Source: DASVAL01 sp035649575 (lineage in GTDB: Bacteria; Planctomycetota; UBA1135; UBA2386). Taken from it: DNA of 56,572 bases. The notes below the pieces were generated by a model that was given only the letters and a program-made list of their open reading frames with translations, was not told the DNA's origin and did not search any database. Shown here piece after piece: positions 44,380 through 53,096 of the stretch. Location: the NCBI GenBank assembly GCA_035649575.1, contig DASRJH010000098.1, positions 1-56,572 of the forward strand. Direction: 5' to 3'. Both the position numbers and the translations under genes were made by a program. Positions within the stretch are counted from its first letter, which is position 1, and each line of letters starts with the position of its first letter.

Positions 44380-45186
44380 ATGGTTGCACTGACCGCGGTC
44401 ATTCTCTCTGCGGGGGTCAATCGGCGGCTCGGCCGCACGCCTGTACCGAAGTCGCTCCTTCCGCTGACGCGCAATGGGCCCGGTCCGAGCTTCCTCGAGC
44501 GCCACGTCGCGATCCTGCGCGAGCTCGGTGTCGGCGAGGTGCGCGTCGTGGTGAGCCAGCCCGCTCGCGGAAGCTGCCCGGATTTCGAAGGCATGCGCAT
44601 CGTGGTCAACACTTTCGACACGTCCGAGACGGGGTCGACGCTCAGCATGCTCTGCGCGCTTCGCGGCGCGACCACGCCTGCGAACCACGGCCTCCTGATC
44701 ATGGATGCCGACATCGTCTACGAGCGCGCGCTGATGCGTTGGGTGATCGACCACTGCGACTCGACGAGTTGCCTGTTCACCGCTCCAGCGACAGCCGGAG
44801 ACGACGAGGAGGTCCGCGTCTATGGCGTCGATTCCGGCGATCCGCGCTTCATCGGCAAGGGACTCGCGCCGGACATGACCCGCGACATGACCCTGCTCGG
44901 CGAGAGTCTCGGCGTCATCCACGTCGCACCGCGCGATCTGGCTTTCCTGCGGGCCACGTGCGAATGGCTGGCCGGATGGGGGCAAGAACGCAAGGCCTTC
45001 GGCTACTCGAAGGCGCGATCGGAGCACGAAGAGGCCTGGCAGTACTTCTTCGGGGCGCGGCGCATGCGCGTCGCGCAGGTGCCGGCAAGCCTGCTGTACA
45101 CCGAGTGCGACACCCAAGAGGACTACGACTTCGTCCGCGACGAGCTCTATCCCGCAATCCTTGCGCATGACTCCAAGCAGACGTAG
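44380..45186 (+). CDS. Nucleotidyltransferase (sugar- or phosphonate-cytidylyltransferase-like)
   Basis: 268 residues from ATG 44380, chosen because the nucleotidyltransferase fold begins at once: VILSAGVNRRLG (residues 7-18, the NTP-binding loop), PKSLLPL (23-29), TGSTLSMLCAL (84-94), MDADIVY (108-114, metal-binding Asp pair) and CDTQEDYDFV near the C-terminus, equivalent to the conserved late aspartate motif. LicC/PntC-type enzymes transfer CMP from CTP to phosphocholine or aminoethylphosphonate; sugar-1-phosphate enzymes share the fold. The neighbouring glycerophosphotransferase-like gene (21 bases downstream, probably cotranscribed) and the PEP mutase locus point towards a cytidylyltransferase supplying a CDP- or CMP-linked group, but this is inference from context. 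Confidence 0.7.
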   Translation: MVALTAVILSAGVNRRLGRTPVPKSLLPLTRNGPGPSFLERHVAILRELGVGEVRVVVSQPARGSCPDFEGMRIVVNTFDTSETGSTLSMLCALRGATTPANHGLLIMDADIVYERALMRWVIDHCDSTSCLFTAPATAGDDEEVRVYGVDSGDPRFIGKGLAPDMTRDMTLLGESLGVIHVAPRDLAFLRATCEWLAGWGQERKAFGYSKARSEHEEAWQYFFGARRMRVAQVPASLLYTECDTQEDYDFVRDELYPAILAHDSKQT

Positions 45187-45207
45187 CGTCGAGGAAGCGT
45201 CGCTCGC

Positions 45208-46464
45208 ATGAACGAACCGATCCGGACAGCTGCACTGCTGGGCACCGCGCTGCTCCGTCCGTTCCAGTTCCTGCTCTACTTCCTGTCCGGGTTCGTGCCA
45301 CGCCGTCCCGATCTCTGGGTCTTCGGCTCATGGGGCGGCTTCCGCTTCGCGGACAACGGCGCCGCCTTCTTCGAGTTCTGCCAGAAGCGACTGGCCGGTT
45401 CCGTGCAGCTGGTCTGGATCTCGCGCAAGCGCGCAATCGTGGCTCGGCTGCGCGCGCGTGGCTTCGAGGCGCACTTGGTGTGGTCCCCCACCGGCGTGAT
45501 GCGCTGCTTGCGCGCCGGGCTCCACTTGTTCGACTGCTTTGCCAAAGACACCAACTTCTGGCTCGCGCGCGGCGCGAAGAAGGTGAACCTGTGGAGCGGG
45601 GTGCCGCTGAAGACCTTCGAACGAGACATCGACAATCCGCGCAACCGCTACTACCGCGTGTTCCACGGCCCTCTGCCGGTGCGGTTGCTCTATGGCATGA
45701 TGATGCCGTGGCACCTGCACCGGCCCGACATGATCATCGCGATGTCGGAGGAGGCGCGGGCCATCACGGCCCGAGCATTCGACGTGCCGATGCACACCGT
45801 TTGCGTGACCGGCTTCCCGCGCAACGACTCGCTGTTCCTCGCGTCGTCCGGAAACGCAGAGGCCAAGAATTGTCCGGCTGCGGTCTTGGAAGCGGCACGG
45901 GCGGGCAAGAAGGTCTTCCTCTACCTGCCGACCTTCCGCGACAGCGGCAGGCCGTTCGTCAAGATCGACTGGAAGAGCCTCGAGGCGTTGATGGAGCGCC
46001 TGAATGCGGTGTTCTTCATCAAGTTCCACCCGGTGGACGCGACTCAGTTCACGGACGCGTCAGCGCGCGTCGTCCAGCTCTTCCAGGACACGGACGTCTA
46101 CGACGTGATGCCGCACTCGAACGCCCTGATCAGCGACTACTCCTCGATCATCTTCGACTACATGCTGCTCGATCGGCCCATCATCTACTACACGCCGGAC
46201 CTCGAGGAGTTCATCGCGGGCTGCCGGTCCTTCAACTTCCACCCGGTCGATGTCGCCGTGGGGCCACTCTGCTCCGACTACGCGCAGCTCGCGCGAGCCC
46301 TCGAGGACGCCGCCGCGGGGAAGACCGTAGATGCGCGCGGGGAGGCCCACAGGGCCGCGGTCATGAAACGCCTGCACGCCTTCGTCGACAGTAGCTCGGG
46401 CGAGCGCGTGCTCGAGGCGATCAAACGGCAGCTCCTCACGAACGGGCCCGCACCGCGGGCCTGA
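45208..46464 (+). CDS. CDP-glycerol glycerophosphotransferase-like protein
   Basis: 418 residues; GAGGAAG lies about 10 bases before the ATG. A hydrophobic N-terminus (about 8-28) suggests membrane association. TagB/TagF-family motifs occur in order: GFPRNDSLF (202-210), YLPTFRDSG (239-247), IKFHPVD (271-277, a proposed catalytic His) and LISDYSSIIFDYMLLDRPIIYY (307-328). The family transfers glycerol- or other alditol-phosphate from a CDP donor to a lipid-linked glycan on the cytoplasmic membrane face. Without a visible CDP-glycerol synthase, and beside PEP mutase and two nucleotidyltransferases, a CMP-activated phosphonate is a plausible donor (inference). It converges on the dehydrogenase gene with only 5 bases between the stops. 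Confidence 0.85.
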   Translation: MNEPIRTAALLGTALLRPFQFLLYFLSGFVPRRPDLWVFGSWGGFRFADNGAAFFEFCQKRLAGSVQLVWISRKRAIVARLRARGFEAHLVWSPTGVMRCLRAGLHLFDCFAKDTNFWLARGAKKVNLWSGVPLKTFERDIDNPRNRYYRVFHGPLPVRLLYGMMMPWHLHRPDMIIAMSEEARAITARAFDVPMHTVCVTGFPRNDSLFLASSGNAEAKNCPAAVLEAARAGKKVFLYLPTFRDSGRPFVKIDWKSLEALMERLNAVFFIKFHPVDATQFTDASARVVQLFQDTDVYDVMPHSNALISDYSSIIFDYMLLDRPIIYYTPDLEEFIAGCRSFNFHPVDVAVGPLCSDYAQLARALEDAAAGKTVDARGEAHRAAVMKRLHAFVDSSSGERVLEAIKRQLLTNGPAPRA

Positions 46465-46469
46465 GGCTC

Positions 46470-47402
46470 CTACACGCCTGCGGCGCGGCCGCGGTGCGCG
46501 CCGACGATCTGCAGGACCCGTTCGCCGATCTTGCGCTGCGAATCGATCGTCCCGGCGCCCATGTGGGGTGTGAGGATGACGTTCTCGAACTCGGCGAGAG
46601 GCGAAATCGCTCCTTGTCCTTCTTGAGCGTGTACGTCGACGCCGGCCCCGGCGATGTGCCCGCTGTGCAACGCACGCGCGAGCGCCGCTTCGACCACCAC
46701 GCCGCCGCGCGACATGTTGATCAGGAAGGCGCCCGGCTTCATCCGGGCGATCGTCTGATCGTCGAGCAGGTTGCGGGTCGAGTCCTTCAGCGGAACGTGC
46801 AGACTCAGGTAGTCGGATCGGGACAGCACCTCGTCGGGAGACGCGAGTTGCATTGCCCTCGTCGCCAGCTCGGCGGCGCGCTCCGTCGAGGGGTGCTCGA
46901 CGCAGCCGATGACGCGCATTCCCCACGAAGCACCCATCTGCCCGACGAGACAGCCGATGTTGCCCGCGCCGTAGATGCCGAGCGTCTTGTCTTCGAGCAG
47001 GTGCCCCTGGATCTGGTGCTTGGCCCACTTGCCGCGCCGCAGCAGGCCGTCGGCCAACGAGATCTGCCGCGACAGAGCGAGCATGAACCCGAAAGCGAGC
47101 TCCGCGACCGCGCGGGCGCCGGGCTCCGGAATGCGGGTGAGCTGGAGTCCCTTCTGGCGCACGTAGTCCATGTCGAGGTTGTCGAGACCGGATCCGGCCC
47201 GGATCAGCAGTTCGAGGTCGGGGGCGCAACGCATCACGTCGGCCGTGATCTGCACGCCACTGCGGAACACCAACGCGTGACGGTCGACGATGAGTCGCTT
47301 CAGGTCGTGCGCGGGTGCATCGACGGCCACGACCACATCGTGGTTCTTGCGCAGCTCCTCGAGAGCGCTCGGGAACACGGGGCTGGCGACGAGGATTCTC
47401 AT
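46470..47402 (-). CDS. D-2-hydroxyacid dehydrogenase family (PGDH-like)
   Basis: 310 residues from ATG 47402. NAD-binding loop GIYGAGNIG (142-150, GxGxxG), catalytic set R232 (NMSRGG), E261 (DVHAQEG) and H280 (TPHMG): a complete Arg-Glu-His triad of the D-isomer-specific family. There is no C-terminal ACT domain as in long SerA. Known family members reduce 2-keto acids such as phosphohydroxypyruvate, and relatives occur in phosphonate pathways. Directly after the phosphonopyruvate decarboxylase gene, a phosphonate substrate (phosphonopyruvate, or more unusually phosphonoacetaldehyde) is a reasonable guess; serine synthesis or an unrelated acid remains possible. Upstream is an array of 13-bp repeats; the frame opens inside it (ATG 47444) and no Shine-Dalgarno sequence is present. 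Confidence 0.8.
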   Translation of the reverse strand: MRILVASPVFPSALEELRKNHDVVVAVDAPAHDLKRLIVDRHALVFRSGVQITADVMRCAPDLELLIRAGSGLDNLDMDYVRQKGLQLTRIPEPGARAVAELAFGFMLALSRQISLADGLLRRGKWAKHQIQGHLLEDKTLGIYGAGNIGCLVGQMGASWGMRVIGCVEHPSTERAAELATRAMQLASPDEVLSRSDYLSLHVPLKDSTRNLLDDQTIARMKPGAFLINMSRGGVVVEAALARALHSGHIAGAGVDVHAQEGQGAISPLAEFENVILTPHMGAGTIDSQRKIGERVLQIVGAHRGRAAGV

Positions 47403-47404
47403 GA

Positions 47405-47509
47405 TTCGGCTGGGTGGTTCGGCTGGGCTATTCGGCTGGGCCATTCGGCTGAGTTGTTCGACTGGGCTGTTCGACTGGGGCTACTCGACTGGGCTACTCG
47501 ACTGGGCTA
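47405..47509. repeat. Eight-copy 13-bp tandem repeat between ppd and dehydrogenase genes
   Basis: Plus-strand unit TTCGRCTGGGCTA. Copies begin at 47405, 47418, 47431, 47444, 47457, 47470 (14 bases), 47484 and 47497. The first four carry TTCGGCTG and the last four carry CGACTGG, so divergence runs along the array. On the coding (minus) strand the unit reads TAGCCCAGYCGAA. The array holds the last codons and TAG stop of the decarboxylase gene (47494-47496) and extends to within 2 bases of the dehydrogenase ATG. A 13-bp unit shifts frame with each gain or loss. Confidence 0.9.
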
Positions 47510-48648
47510 TTCGCGGTGTCGGCGACGTGGGCGCGCAGCCGCTCGGCAACCTCGGCAGGGGTAATTGCGGGGCGCGGCAGCTTGTCCGCGATCCCGGGAC
47601 GGATGGGGGCATGGATGAAGGCGAGCCCGTTCTTGTGGGCCGCGAGCTGCGCCATCAGCTGGTCAGGTGTCGCCGCGCGCTGCACGACGGGATACCCGCA
47701 AGCCGCGGCGACCGCCGCGAGGTCGGTCGTGTTCGTCACGGTGCGCTGGCCGCCGGTGGATTCGTGCTGGCCGTTGTCGAGCACGATGTGGACGAGGTTC
47801 GCAGGCCGTTCACTGCCGAGCATCGTCAGCGCTCCGAGCCGCATGATCAAAGCACCGTCGCCGTCGATCACGATGACGCGATGCCGCGGTCGTGCGATCG
47901 CGAGGCCGAGACCGAAGCTCGACGCGCACCCCATCGAGCCGACCATGTAGAACTGATTCGGAGTGTCGCCGATCGCGTAGAGCTCGCGACCGGTGTAGCC
48001 CGTCGTCGCGACGAGAATGTCGTTCGGACGCGCCGCGGACCGCACGGCCGTCAGCATCTCGCACCGCGTGGCCACGGGTGCCTGCGGCGCCGGCACAGCG
48101 AGCCGGACGCCAGTGCCCGAAGGCGGCCCACCGGCATCCGGCCACGGCTCGACCGAGCCCTTGGACATGATCAGCGCGTAGGGCTCCGAACGGGCCTTCA
48201 TCGATCGATCCGCGCGGTCGAGCGCTCCGGCCACCGCGTCGGGCTCGGTCGGGAATCGCTCCCACGGGATGCCGAGCAGCTCGATCATCCGCGGCGTGAC
48301 CTGCCCCATGAGCTGGTGTTGCGGTTCGTCCGGGGCGGCGCCGGGCTCGCCGCGATGCGTCACGATCACGAGCACGGGGATCTTGAACGTGGCGGTCAAC
48401 GATGAGAGCGGACTGACCGCGTTCCCGAGCCCGGAGTTCTGGAACATGCAGACGGCCCGCGTGCCGCCCAGCTCGCTGCCCGCTGCGATGGCAACGGCGT
48501 CACCCTCGTTGGCCGCGGGGATGTAGCGCAGCGCCTTCGAATTGATGACGTAGTTGATGAATGGCTTCAGATACGAGCACGGCACACCCGAGTAGAGGTG
48601 GAACCCGCGCTCGCGCGCAGCCGTCAGGAAATCCGTTGCGCGAATCAC
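47494..48648 (-). CDS. ppd: Phosphonopyruvate decarboxylase
   Basis: 384 residues, starting at GTG 48648, whose bases overlap the PEP mutase stop (GTGA); AGGGAG lies 9-10 bases upstream. A thiamine-diphosphate enzyme: the N-terminal domain carries GVPCSYLKPF (21-30) and the TPP-activating glutamate E48 in ANEGDAVAIA, and the C-terminal domain carries the TPP/Mg motif GDGALIMRLG (263-272) followed by LDNGQHESTGGQ (290-301), the signature of phosphonopyruvate/sulfopyruvate decarboxylases. The reaction converts phosphonopyruvate to phosphonoacetaldehyde and CO2, pulling the unfavourable PEP mutase equilibrium forward. Direct overlap with the mutase gene makes the phosphonate rather than the sulfopyruvate assignment secure. 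The C-terminus (NSPVE) is encoded by the 13-bp repeat. Confidence 0.93.
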   Translation of the reverse strand: MIRATDFLTAARERGFHLYSGVPCSYLKPFINYVINSKALRYIPAANEGDAVAIAAGSELGGTRAVCMFQNSGLGNAVSPLSSLTATFKIPVLVIVTHRGEPGAAPDEPQHQLMGQVTPRMIELLGIPWERFPTEPDAVAGALDRADRSMKARSEPYALIMSKGSVEPWPDAGGPPSGTGVRLAVPAPQAPVATRCEMLTAVRSAARPNDILVATTGYTGRELYAIGDTPNQFYMVGSMGCASSFGLGLAIARPRHRVIVIDGDGALIMRLGALTMLGSERPANLVHIVLDNGQHESTGGQRTVTNTTDLAAVAAACGYPVVQRAATPDQLMAQLAAHKNGLAFIHAPIRPGIADKLPRPAITPAEVAERLRAHVADTANSPVE

Positions 48649-50285
48649 CCCGCGGCACTCCCTGACCGGAACGTGCCGGCCTTGACCACGTCGGCCAGGC
48701 TGTTGACATCCAGCCAGTGACCAGTCGTGTAGATGACTTCGATCGTGTTGCCTTCGGCGATGAGGCTGTTCATCAGCACGGACATCTGGGCGCGACGGTG
48801 CTCTGGCGACTTGAGCAGCAACTCGACCTTCTTGCGCACTGCCGACTGCGCATTGGGACCGATCTTCAAGAAGCCCATCCACTCGCCGTGGAAGTCGCCC
48901 TCGGGGATCTCGTTGTTGATGCGCTCGAGCCGCACGGGCTCGTAGAAGGTGCGTCGCGAGTGGGGCGCCGAGCAGCGCACGAGGTCAGCCGGGCGGGAAA
49001 TGTCGGCGTTCGAGCGCCAATCGGTGTCGACGACGATGGCGAGGTCGGCCTTCGATTCGAGCAGCACCTGGGGCACGAACTTGCCGAACATGACGTCTCC
49101 GTACGAGACGATCAGCGTGGCGTTCTTGGCCTTGGCGACCGCGTCGAGAGCGACCTTGAGCGATGCAACCTCGCCCGTCGTCAGGTAGTCGTCGTTGTCG
49201 ACGTAACGCAGGTTCGGCAGGTCGAAGGCCTCCTTGCGGTAGCCGCGAACGACCGTGATGTCCTTGATACCGATCGTGTTGTAGGCGTCGACCAGGTGCT
49301 GGAGCAGCGGCTGCCCGTTCACCGTCAGCAGCGCCTTCGGCTTGGTCTCGGTCAGCTCGCCGAGTTCCTCGCCGCGCGAAGCCGCGAGCACGATGGCGCG
49401 CGTGTCGACGTGTTTCGACGGCAGGTAGCGGCTTTCGGCTTGGGCGAGCTCTTCTGCACCCTGCAGGCGGAAGATCTCGCCGACCGAGACGACCTCGTCC
49501 TCGATGCGCAGCAGGTTCTGTTCCGCGGCGATGCGGGCGGCGGTCCGCTTCATCGCACCGACGGCCGAACGCAGCATGTGGTTGGCCCAGATCACCATCG
49601 AGATGCCGGCGTCGCGATAGACCTCGGTCGGCGTCGTGTAGTAGCGCGTCGGCACGATGACCACGGGAACCTTCCTGGTCCAGGCCTTGCGGAACGCGAG
49701 GATCTCGTCGGGCACCGACTTGGCGCTGTGGATCAGGATGGCGTCCGCGCCGGCATCCGCATACGCGTTGGCCCGGCGCAAGGCCTCACCGAGGCCCCAT
49801 CCCGCGATGAACGCCTCGACGCGAGCGACGATGCAGAAGTCACTGTCGCGCTGCGCGTCCTTGCCGGCCTTGATCTTGCCGCAGAACTCCTCCGGATCGG
49901 CCAGCGGCTGGGTCTCGCCCGAGATGAAACTGTTCGTCTTCGGGAACAGTTTGTCCTCGATGCAGACGGCTGCGACGTCGCGCTGCTCGAGTTTGGCGAC
50001 CAGCCGACGCATCGAGTTGAAGTTGCCGTAGCCCGTGTCGCCGTCCAGCAGGATCGGGACGGTCGTCGCGTCGCTCATGAACTCGAGCACCTCGAGGACC
50101 TGCGTCCAGCTCGCCTCGTTGCTGTCGCGCACGGCGGCCTGACCCGAAATACAAAGGCCGCTGGCCCAGAGCCCCTTGAATCCGGCTTCCTGGCCGATTC
50201 TCGCGCTGATTCCGTTGTGTGCTTCGAGCAGGAACTCGAGTTTGTCCGACTGCAGGAGTTGCTTGAATTGCGTGGTCTTCTTCAT
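48645..50285 (-). CDS. pepM: PEP mutase fused to a nucleotidyltransferase
   Basis: 546 residues from ATG 50285 (MKKTTQFKQLL, a typical mutase start; an upstream in-frame ATG at 50324 is less likely). Residues 1-285 are the PEP mutase barrel: DGDTGYGN (81-88) and the diagnostic EDKLFPKTNS (110-119), which separates PEP mutase from isocitrate-lyase relatives. It isomerises PEP to phosphonopyruvate, the entry reaction of nearly all C-P bond synthesis. From about residue 296 a nucleotidyltransferase domain follows: AIVLAASRGEELGEL (NTP loop, with ASRGEE instead of the usual AGxGxR), TKPKALLTVNGQPLLQHLVD, SYGDVMFG (394-400, metal Asp) and GFLKI. Such fusions are known to couple mutase with CMP activation of a phosphonate. 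The stop overlaps the decarboxylase start. Confidence 0.93.
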   Translation of the reverse strand: MKKTTQFKQLLQSDKLEFLLEAHNGISARIGQEAGFKGLWASGLCISGQAAVRDSNEASWTQVLEVLEFMSDATTVPILLDGDTGYGNFNSMRRLVAKLEQRDVAAVCIEDKLFPKTNSFISGETQPLADPEEFCGKIKAGKDAQRDSDFCIVARVEAFIAGWGLGEALRRANAYADAGADAILIHSAKSVPDEILAFRKAWTRKVPVVIVPTRYYTTPTEVYRDAGISMVIWANHMLRSAVGAMKRTAARIAAEQNLLRIEDEVVSVGEIFRLQGAEELAQAESRYLPSKHVDTRAIVLAASRGEELGELTETKPKALLTVNGQPLLQHLVDAYNTIGIKDITVVRGYRKEAFDLPNLRYVDNDDYLTTGEVASLKVALDAVAKAKNATLIVSYGDVMFGKFVPQVLLESKADLAIVVDTDWRSNADISRPADLVRCSAPHSRRTFYEPVRLERINNEIPEGDFHGEWMGFLKIGPNAQSAVRKKVELLLKSPEHRRAQMSVLMNSLIAEGNTIEVIYTTGHWLDVNSLADVVKAGTFRSGSAAG

Positions 50286-50541
50286 GGGGGTGCGGAGCTC
50301 GTTGGCGCGCTGGCGGACCAACATGTCGCGAGTTCGCGAGCGACGAGCGCGGGAACACTTAGACTACCCCACGTTGCACAATGCGGCGCCCCGAAGTGGA
50401 TGCGTCCTCGTCGTGCAGCGGAGTGTATGCTCACACATGGCCTCAAGGACATGGGGAAATCACCGCTGATGCGATGGGTAGTTTCCCTTTGCCTGGGGAC
50501 CCCTTCGCCACCCTCGCGCCGCCGAACCGCCTTCCTGACCG
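50286..50541. promoter_or_regulatory. Divergent control region between pepM and the ATP-grasp operon
   Basis: The 256 bases separate the two divergent transcription units of the phosphonate locus. Plus-strand GTGTATGCT has a possible -10 (TATGCT, 50426-50431) and the minus strand has TAGTCT at 50361-50366. Neither has a strong -35. No terminator or small gene recognised. Confidence 0.35.
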
Positions 50542-51777
50542 ATGAAACCTTCTTCGAACCACAGGCCTACTGCAGTCGTGATCGGGCTGGACAGCATGCA
50601 GGGCATCCAGACCGCTCGGATCCTGCGCCGCCACCGCATCCCGGTCATCGCGGTTGCCAGTGACCCCCAGCACCCATGCTGCCGGACCAACAGCTGTCAG
50701 GAGATCCGGTTCGCAGATACCGGCAGCGACGAGCTGGTCGCCACGTTGCTCGAACTCGCAGCCACGCAGACGCAGAAGCCCGTGCTCGTCCCGTGTCAGG
50801 ACAGATGCGTGAGGACCGTCTCGCGCCACCGCGACATCCTCGCGCAGCACTTTACGATCGTGCTGCCCCCCGCCGATGTCGTCGAGCTGTTGATGGACAA
50901 GATCTCGTTCCTCGAGCACGCGCAGCGTCACGGGTTGCGCGTACCCGCGACGTTCGTGTTGCGCACGAGGGCCGACGCGCTGCATGCCGCAGGACAGCTG
51001 CCGTTCCCGTGCCTGCTGAAGCCGGCCTACCGCTCGGCCGAGTGGGATCGGCAGACGAAGAACAAGGTCTACAAGGTCGCGTCGTCACAGGAGCTGATCG
51101 AGCTCTACGACAAGTGCCACGCCTGGGCGGACTCGCTCGTGGCACAGCAGTGGGTCGAAGGCGACGACTCGAGCCTCTACTCGTGCAACTGCTACTTCGG
51201 CGCCAACGGCGAGCCGCTCGTGACGTTCGTCGCACGCAAGCTGCGCCAGTGGCCGCCTGAAGCAGGGTCGAGCTGCCTCGGCGAGGAGGTCCGCGACGAC
51301 GTCGTCCGCGACGCGGCCCTCGCGCTGTTTCGCACCGTCCCCTACCGCGGGCTCGCATACCTCGAGATGAAGAAGGACAGCCGCACGGGCGAGTACTACA
51401 TGATCGAGCCCAACATCGGCCGCCCGACCGGACGCTCCGCGATCGCCGAGGCGGGCGGCGTGGAGCTCGTGTACACGATGTACTGCGACGCGGTGGGGTT
51501 GCCGCTCCCCGCGAACCGCACGCAGAAGTACACGGGAGCGAAGTGGGTCGACCTGCGTCACGACTTCCAGTCCGCGCTCTACTATTGGCGGCGCGGGCGC
51601 CTGACGCTGTGGCAATGGCTTCGCTCGTGGCGGGGTCGCAAGGCCCACGCGATCTTCTCGTGGCGCGATCCAGTTCCGTTCTTCAGCGATGTCAAGAAGG
51701 CGCTCGCGCTGGCGTTGGCCAGACGCTTGCGACGCCGCAGCGCGTCGACGCTCGCGCATTCGCCCCGAGAAGCTTGA
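50542..51777 (+). CDS. ATP-grasp ligase
   Basis: 411 residues. The N-terminal Rossmann-like part (TAVVIGLDSMQGIQTARIL, about 10-28) is followed by a preATP segment and the ATP-grasp core: FPCLLKPAYRS with ATP-binding K160, the hinge region AQQWVEGDD (E206), and metal-binding LEMKKD (E275) and MIEPNIGRPTGRS (E289, N291). The layout resembles the carbamoyl-phosphate-synthase/D-aspartate-ligase-like group found in capsule and natural-product loci, which join a carboxylate to an amine through an acyl phosphate. First gene of a four-gene operon whose members overlap by 1-4 bases. Possible role: attaching an amino acid or amide to the glycan or phosphonate. No Shine-Dalgarno sequence at the ATG. 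Confidence 0.8.
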   Translation: MKPSSNHRPTAVVIGLDSMQGIQTARILRRHRIPVIAVASDPQHPCCRTNSCQEIRFADTGSDELVATLLELAATQTQKPVLVPCQDRCVRTVSRHRDILAQHFTIVLPPADVVELLMDKISFLEHAQRHGLRVPATFVLRTRADALHAAGQLPFPCLLKPAYRSAEWDRQTKNKVYKVASSQELIELYDKCHAWADSLVAQQWVEGDDSSLYSCNCYFGANGEPLVTFVARKLRQWPPEAGSSCLGEEVRDDVVRDAALALFRTVPYRGLAYLEMKKDSRTGEYYMIEPNIGRPTGRSAIAEAGGVELVYTMYCDAVGLPLPANRTQKYTGAKWVDLRHDFQSALYYWRRGRLTLWQWLRSWRGRKAHAIFSWRDPVPFFSDVKKALALALARRLRRRSASTLAHSPREA

Positions 51778-53096
51778 TGCAGCGTCGCGCCGAACCGTCT
51801 GAGGCTGGCTCCACGGGCGCCGCGGAATCCCGCGCGAAGGGATCGTCGCAGCTCGGACTCTTCGTCATCTGGCACAACTCGCGACGCGAGGAGAAGCGCA
51901 TCCTCGGCGACCTGGACAAGCTCTTCGAGGTGCACACCGTCCACGAAGTCCACTGGTCGCCCGAGCTCGTCGAGCAGAACTACCAGCGTTTCTACTCCGA
52001 TCTGGACGTGCGCGGCGTCTACCACGTCTTCAACAAGGGCGCCGGCCCGTTCCTCGCGATCACGCTCGTCGATCGGAGCCCATCGCACGAGGATCGGATG
52101 ACCTCTCGCGGTTCCCGTTCCGTGAACGGACGTTTCCTCGACGCGAAGCTCCGATACCGCGAGTGGCTCGGCGGACTCGGCGTTCACTGTGGGGAGACGG
52201 CCTGGGAGACGAAGCGGGACCTCAGGATGTTGCTGGGCATCGAGGCGAACAGCGGGTCCGAGGCGAGCAAGCGCTGGAACGGAGAAGTACAGACGTTGCG
52301 CCGCGACGTGACCGGGGCGCGCGGCTGGGATTCGGCGGCAGACGTGTTCTCGGCCTTGAACGTCGGCGTGGACTACATCGTGATCGGCGATGCGGCGTTG
52401 TCGGGGGATGGGTCGTCGCGGGCCACCTCGCCGATGGGCGGTGCGCATCCGACCCAGCTCCTGACGGACCAATACCACGCGCTACACACCGTGCTCAACG
52501 CGAGGCCCCTGCTCGGCTCGCCGCCGCCTGCTGGCGGCAGTTTCGCGGTGTCGATCGCCGGGCGCACCGTGGTGGTCGGTCTGCGCATCGTCGGCGACGG
52601 CTTTGTCGATCCGCGTTTGGCCAAGGAGTGCCTCGCCGCGCGCGCGCTCGGCGAGGACGGCGTGTATCGCGCCAGTGCGAAGGATGCGTTCGCGACGTTC
52701 TGCTACCGCGCCGTCGTGCACACACCGTGTCTCTGCGCCGAAGACAAGGCGCAGATCGCCGCGATGGCGCAGTCGCTCGGGCTCGCCGGGTGGTCGCAGG
52801 CCGAGCTCGCCGATCCACTGCGCGCGAAGGAACGGCTCGACGAGCTGCTGCGCGCGCGCGGCTTCTCGTACACGAGGCCTCGAGACCCGACGGTCTTCGT
52901 GAACTTCGAAGCGCTCGGCTCGCGCTGGCCGCTCGCAAATCGCGCGTTCGGGGCGGCGCGTCGATGGTGCTACTCGATCCTGCGCGGTGCAGCCGGGTTC
53001 GCGAAGGCCAGCTACTTGCGGACGCGCGACCGCTTTCTGCGCCGTGCGCCCGCGCTGAGGCGATTGAAGAGCGCACTGGTCGGGAGGAAGCCGTGA
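51777..53096 (+). CDS. Unassigned protein of surface-polysaccharide loci
   Basis: 439 residues; the ATG overlaps the previous stop (TGATG), giving translational coupling. I do not recognise a named family. The first domain (about 25-160) reads LGLFVIWHNSRREEKRIL, then GPFLAITLVDRSPSHEDRMT, SRGSRSVN, YREWLGGLGVHCGETAWETK and RDLRMLLG. This pattern recalls uncharacterised proteins seen next to nucleotidyltransferase and LicD-type genes in other bacterial polysaccharide loci (from memory, not searched). A second part contains GVDYIVIGDAAL (197-208), possibly a nucleotidyltransferase-like strand-loop. The third part is helical and basic at the C-terminus. No signal peptide or membrane span. Its place between an ATP-grasp ligase and a methyltransferase suggests modification of the glycan or phosphonate group. 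Confidence 0.6.
   Translation: MQRRAEPSEAGSTGAAESRAKGSSQLGLFVIWHNSRREEKRILGDLDKLFEVHTVHEVHWSPELVEQNYQRFYSDLDVRGVYHVFNKGAGPFLAITLVDRSPSHEDRMTSRGSRSVNGRFLDAKLRYREWLGGLGVHCGETAWETKRDLRMLLGIEANSGSEASKRWNGEVQTLRRDVTGARGWDSAADVFSALNVGVDYIVIGDAALSGDGSSRATSPMGGAHPTQLLTDQYHALHTVLNARPLLGSPPPAGGSFAVSIAGRTVVVGLRIVGDGFVDPRLAKECLAARALGEDGVYRASAKDAFATFCYRAVVHTPCLCAEDKAQIAAMAQSLGLAGWSQAELADPLRAKERLDELLRARGFSYTRPRDPTVFVNFEALGSRWPLANRAFGAARRWCYSILRGAAGFAKASYLRTRDRFLRRAPALRRLKSALVGRKP

Noticed and set aside
47404..47510. Repeat array as a mobile-element terminus or attachment site
   Set aside because: There is no transposase, integrase or flanking duplication; it is a simple tandem array confined to one gene junction.
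48645..50285. Isocitrate lyase or methylisocitrate lyase identity for the mutase domain
   Set aside because: EDKLFPKTNS is the PEP mutase signature, and the adjacent overlapping decarboxylase gene fits phosphonate synthesis.
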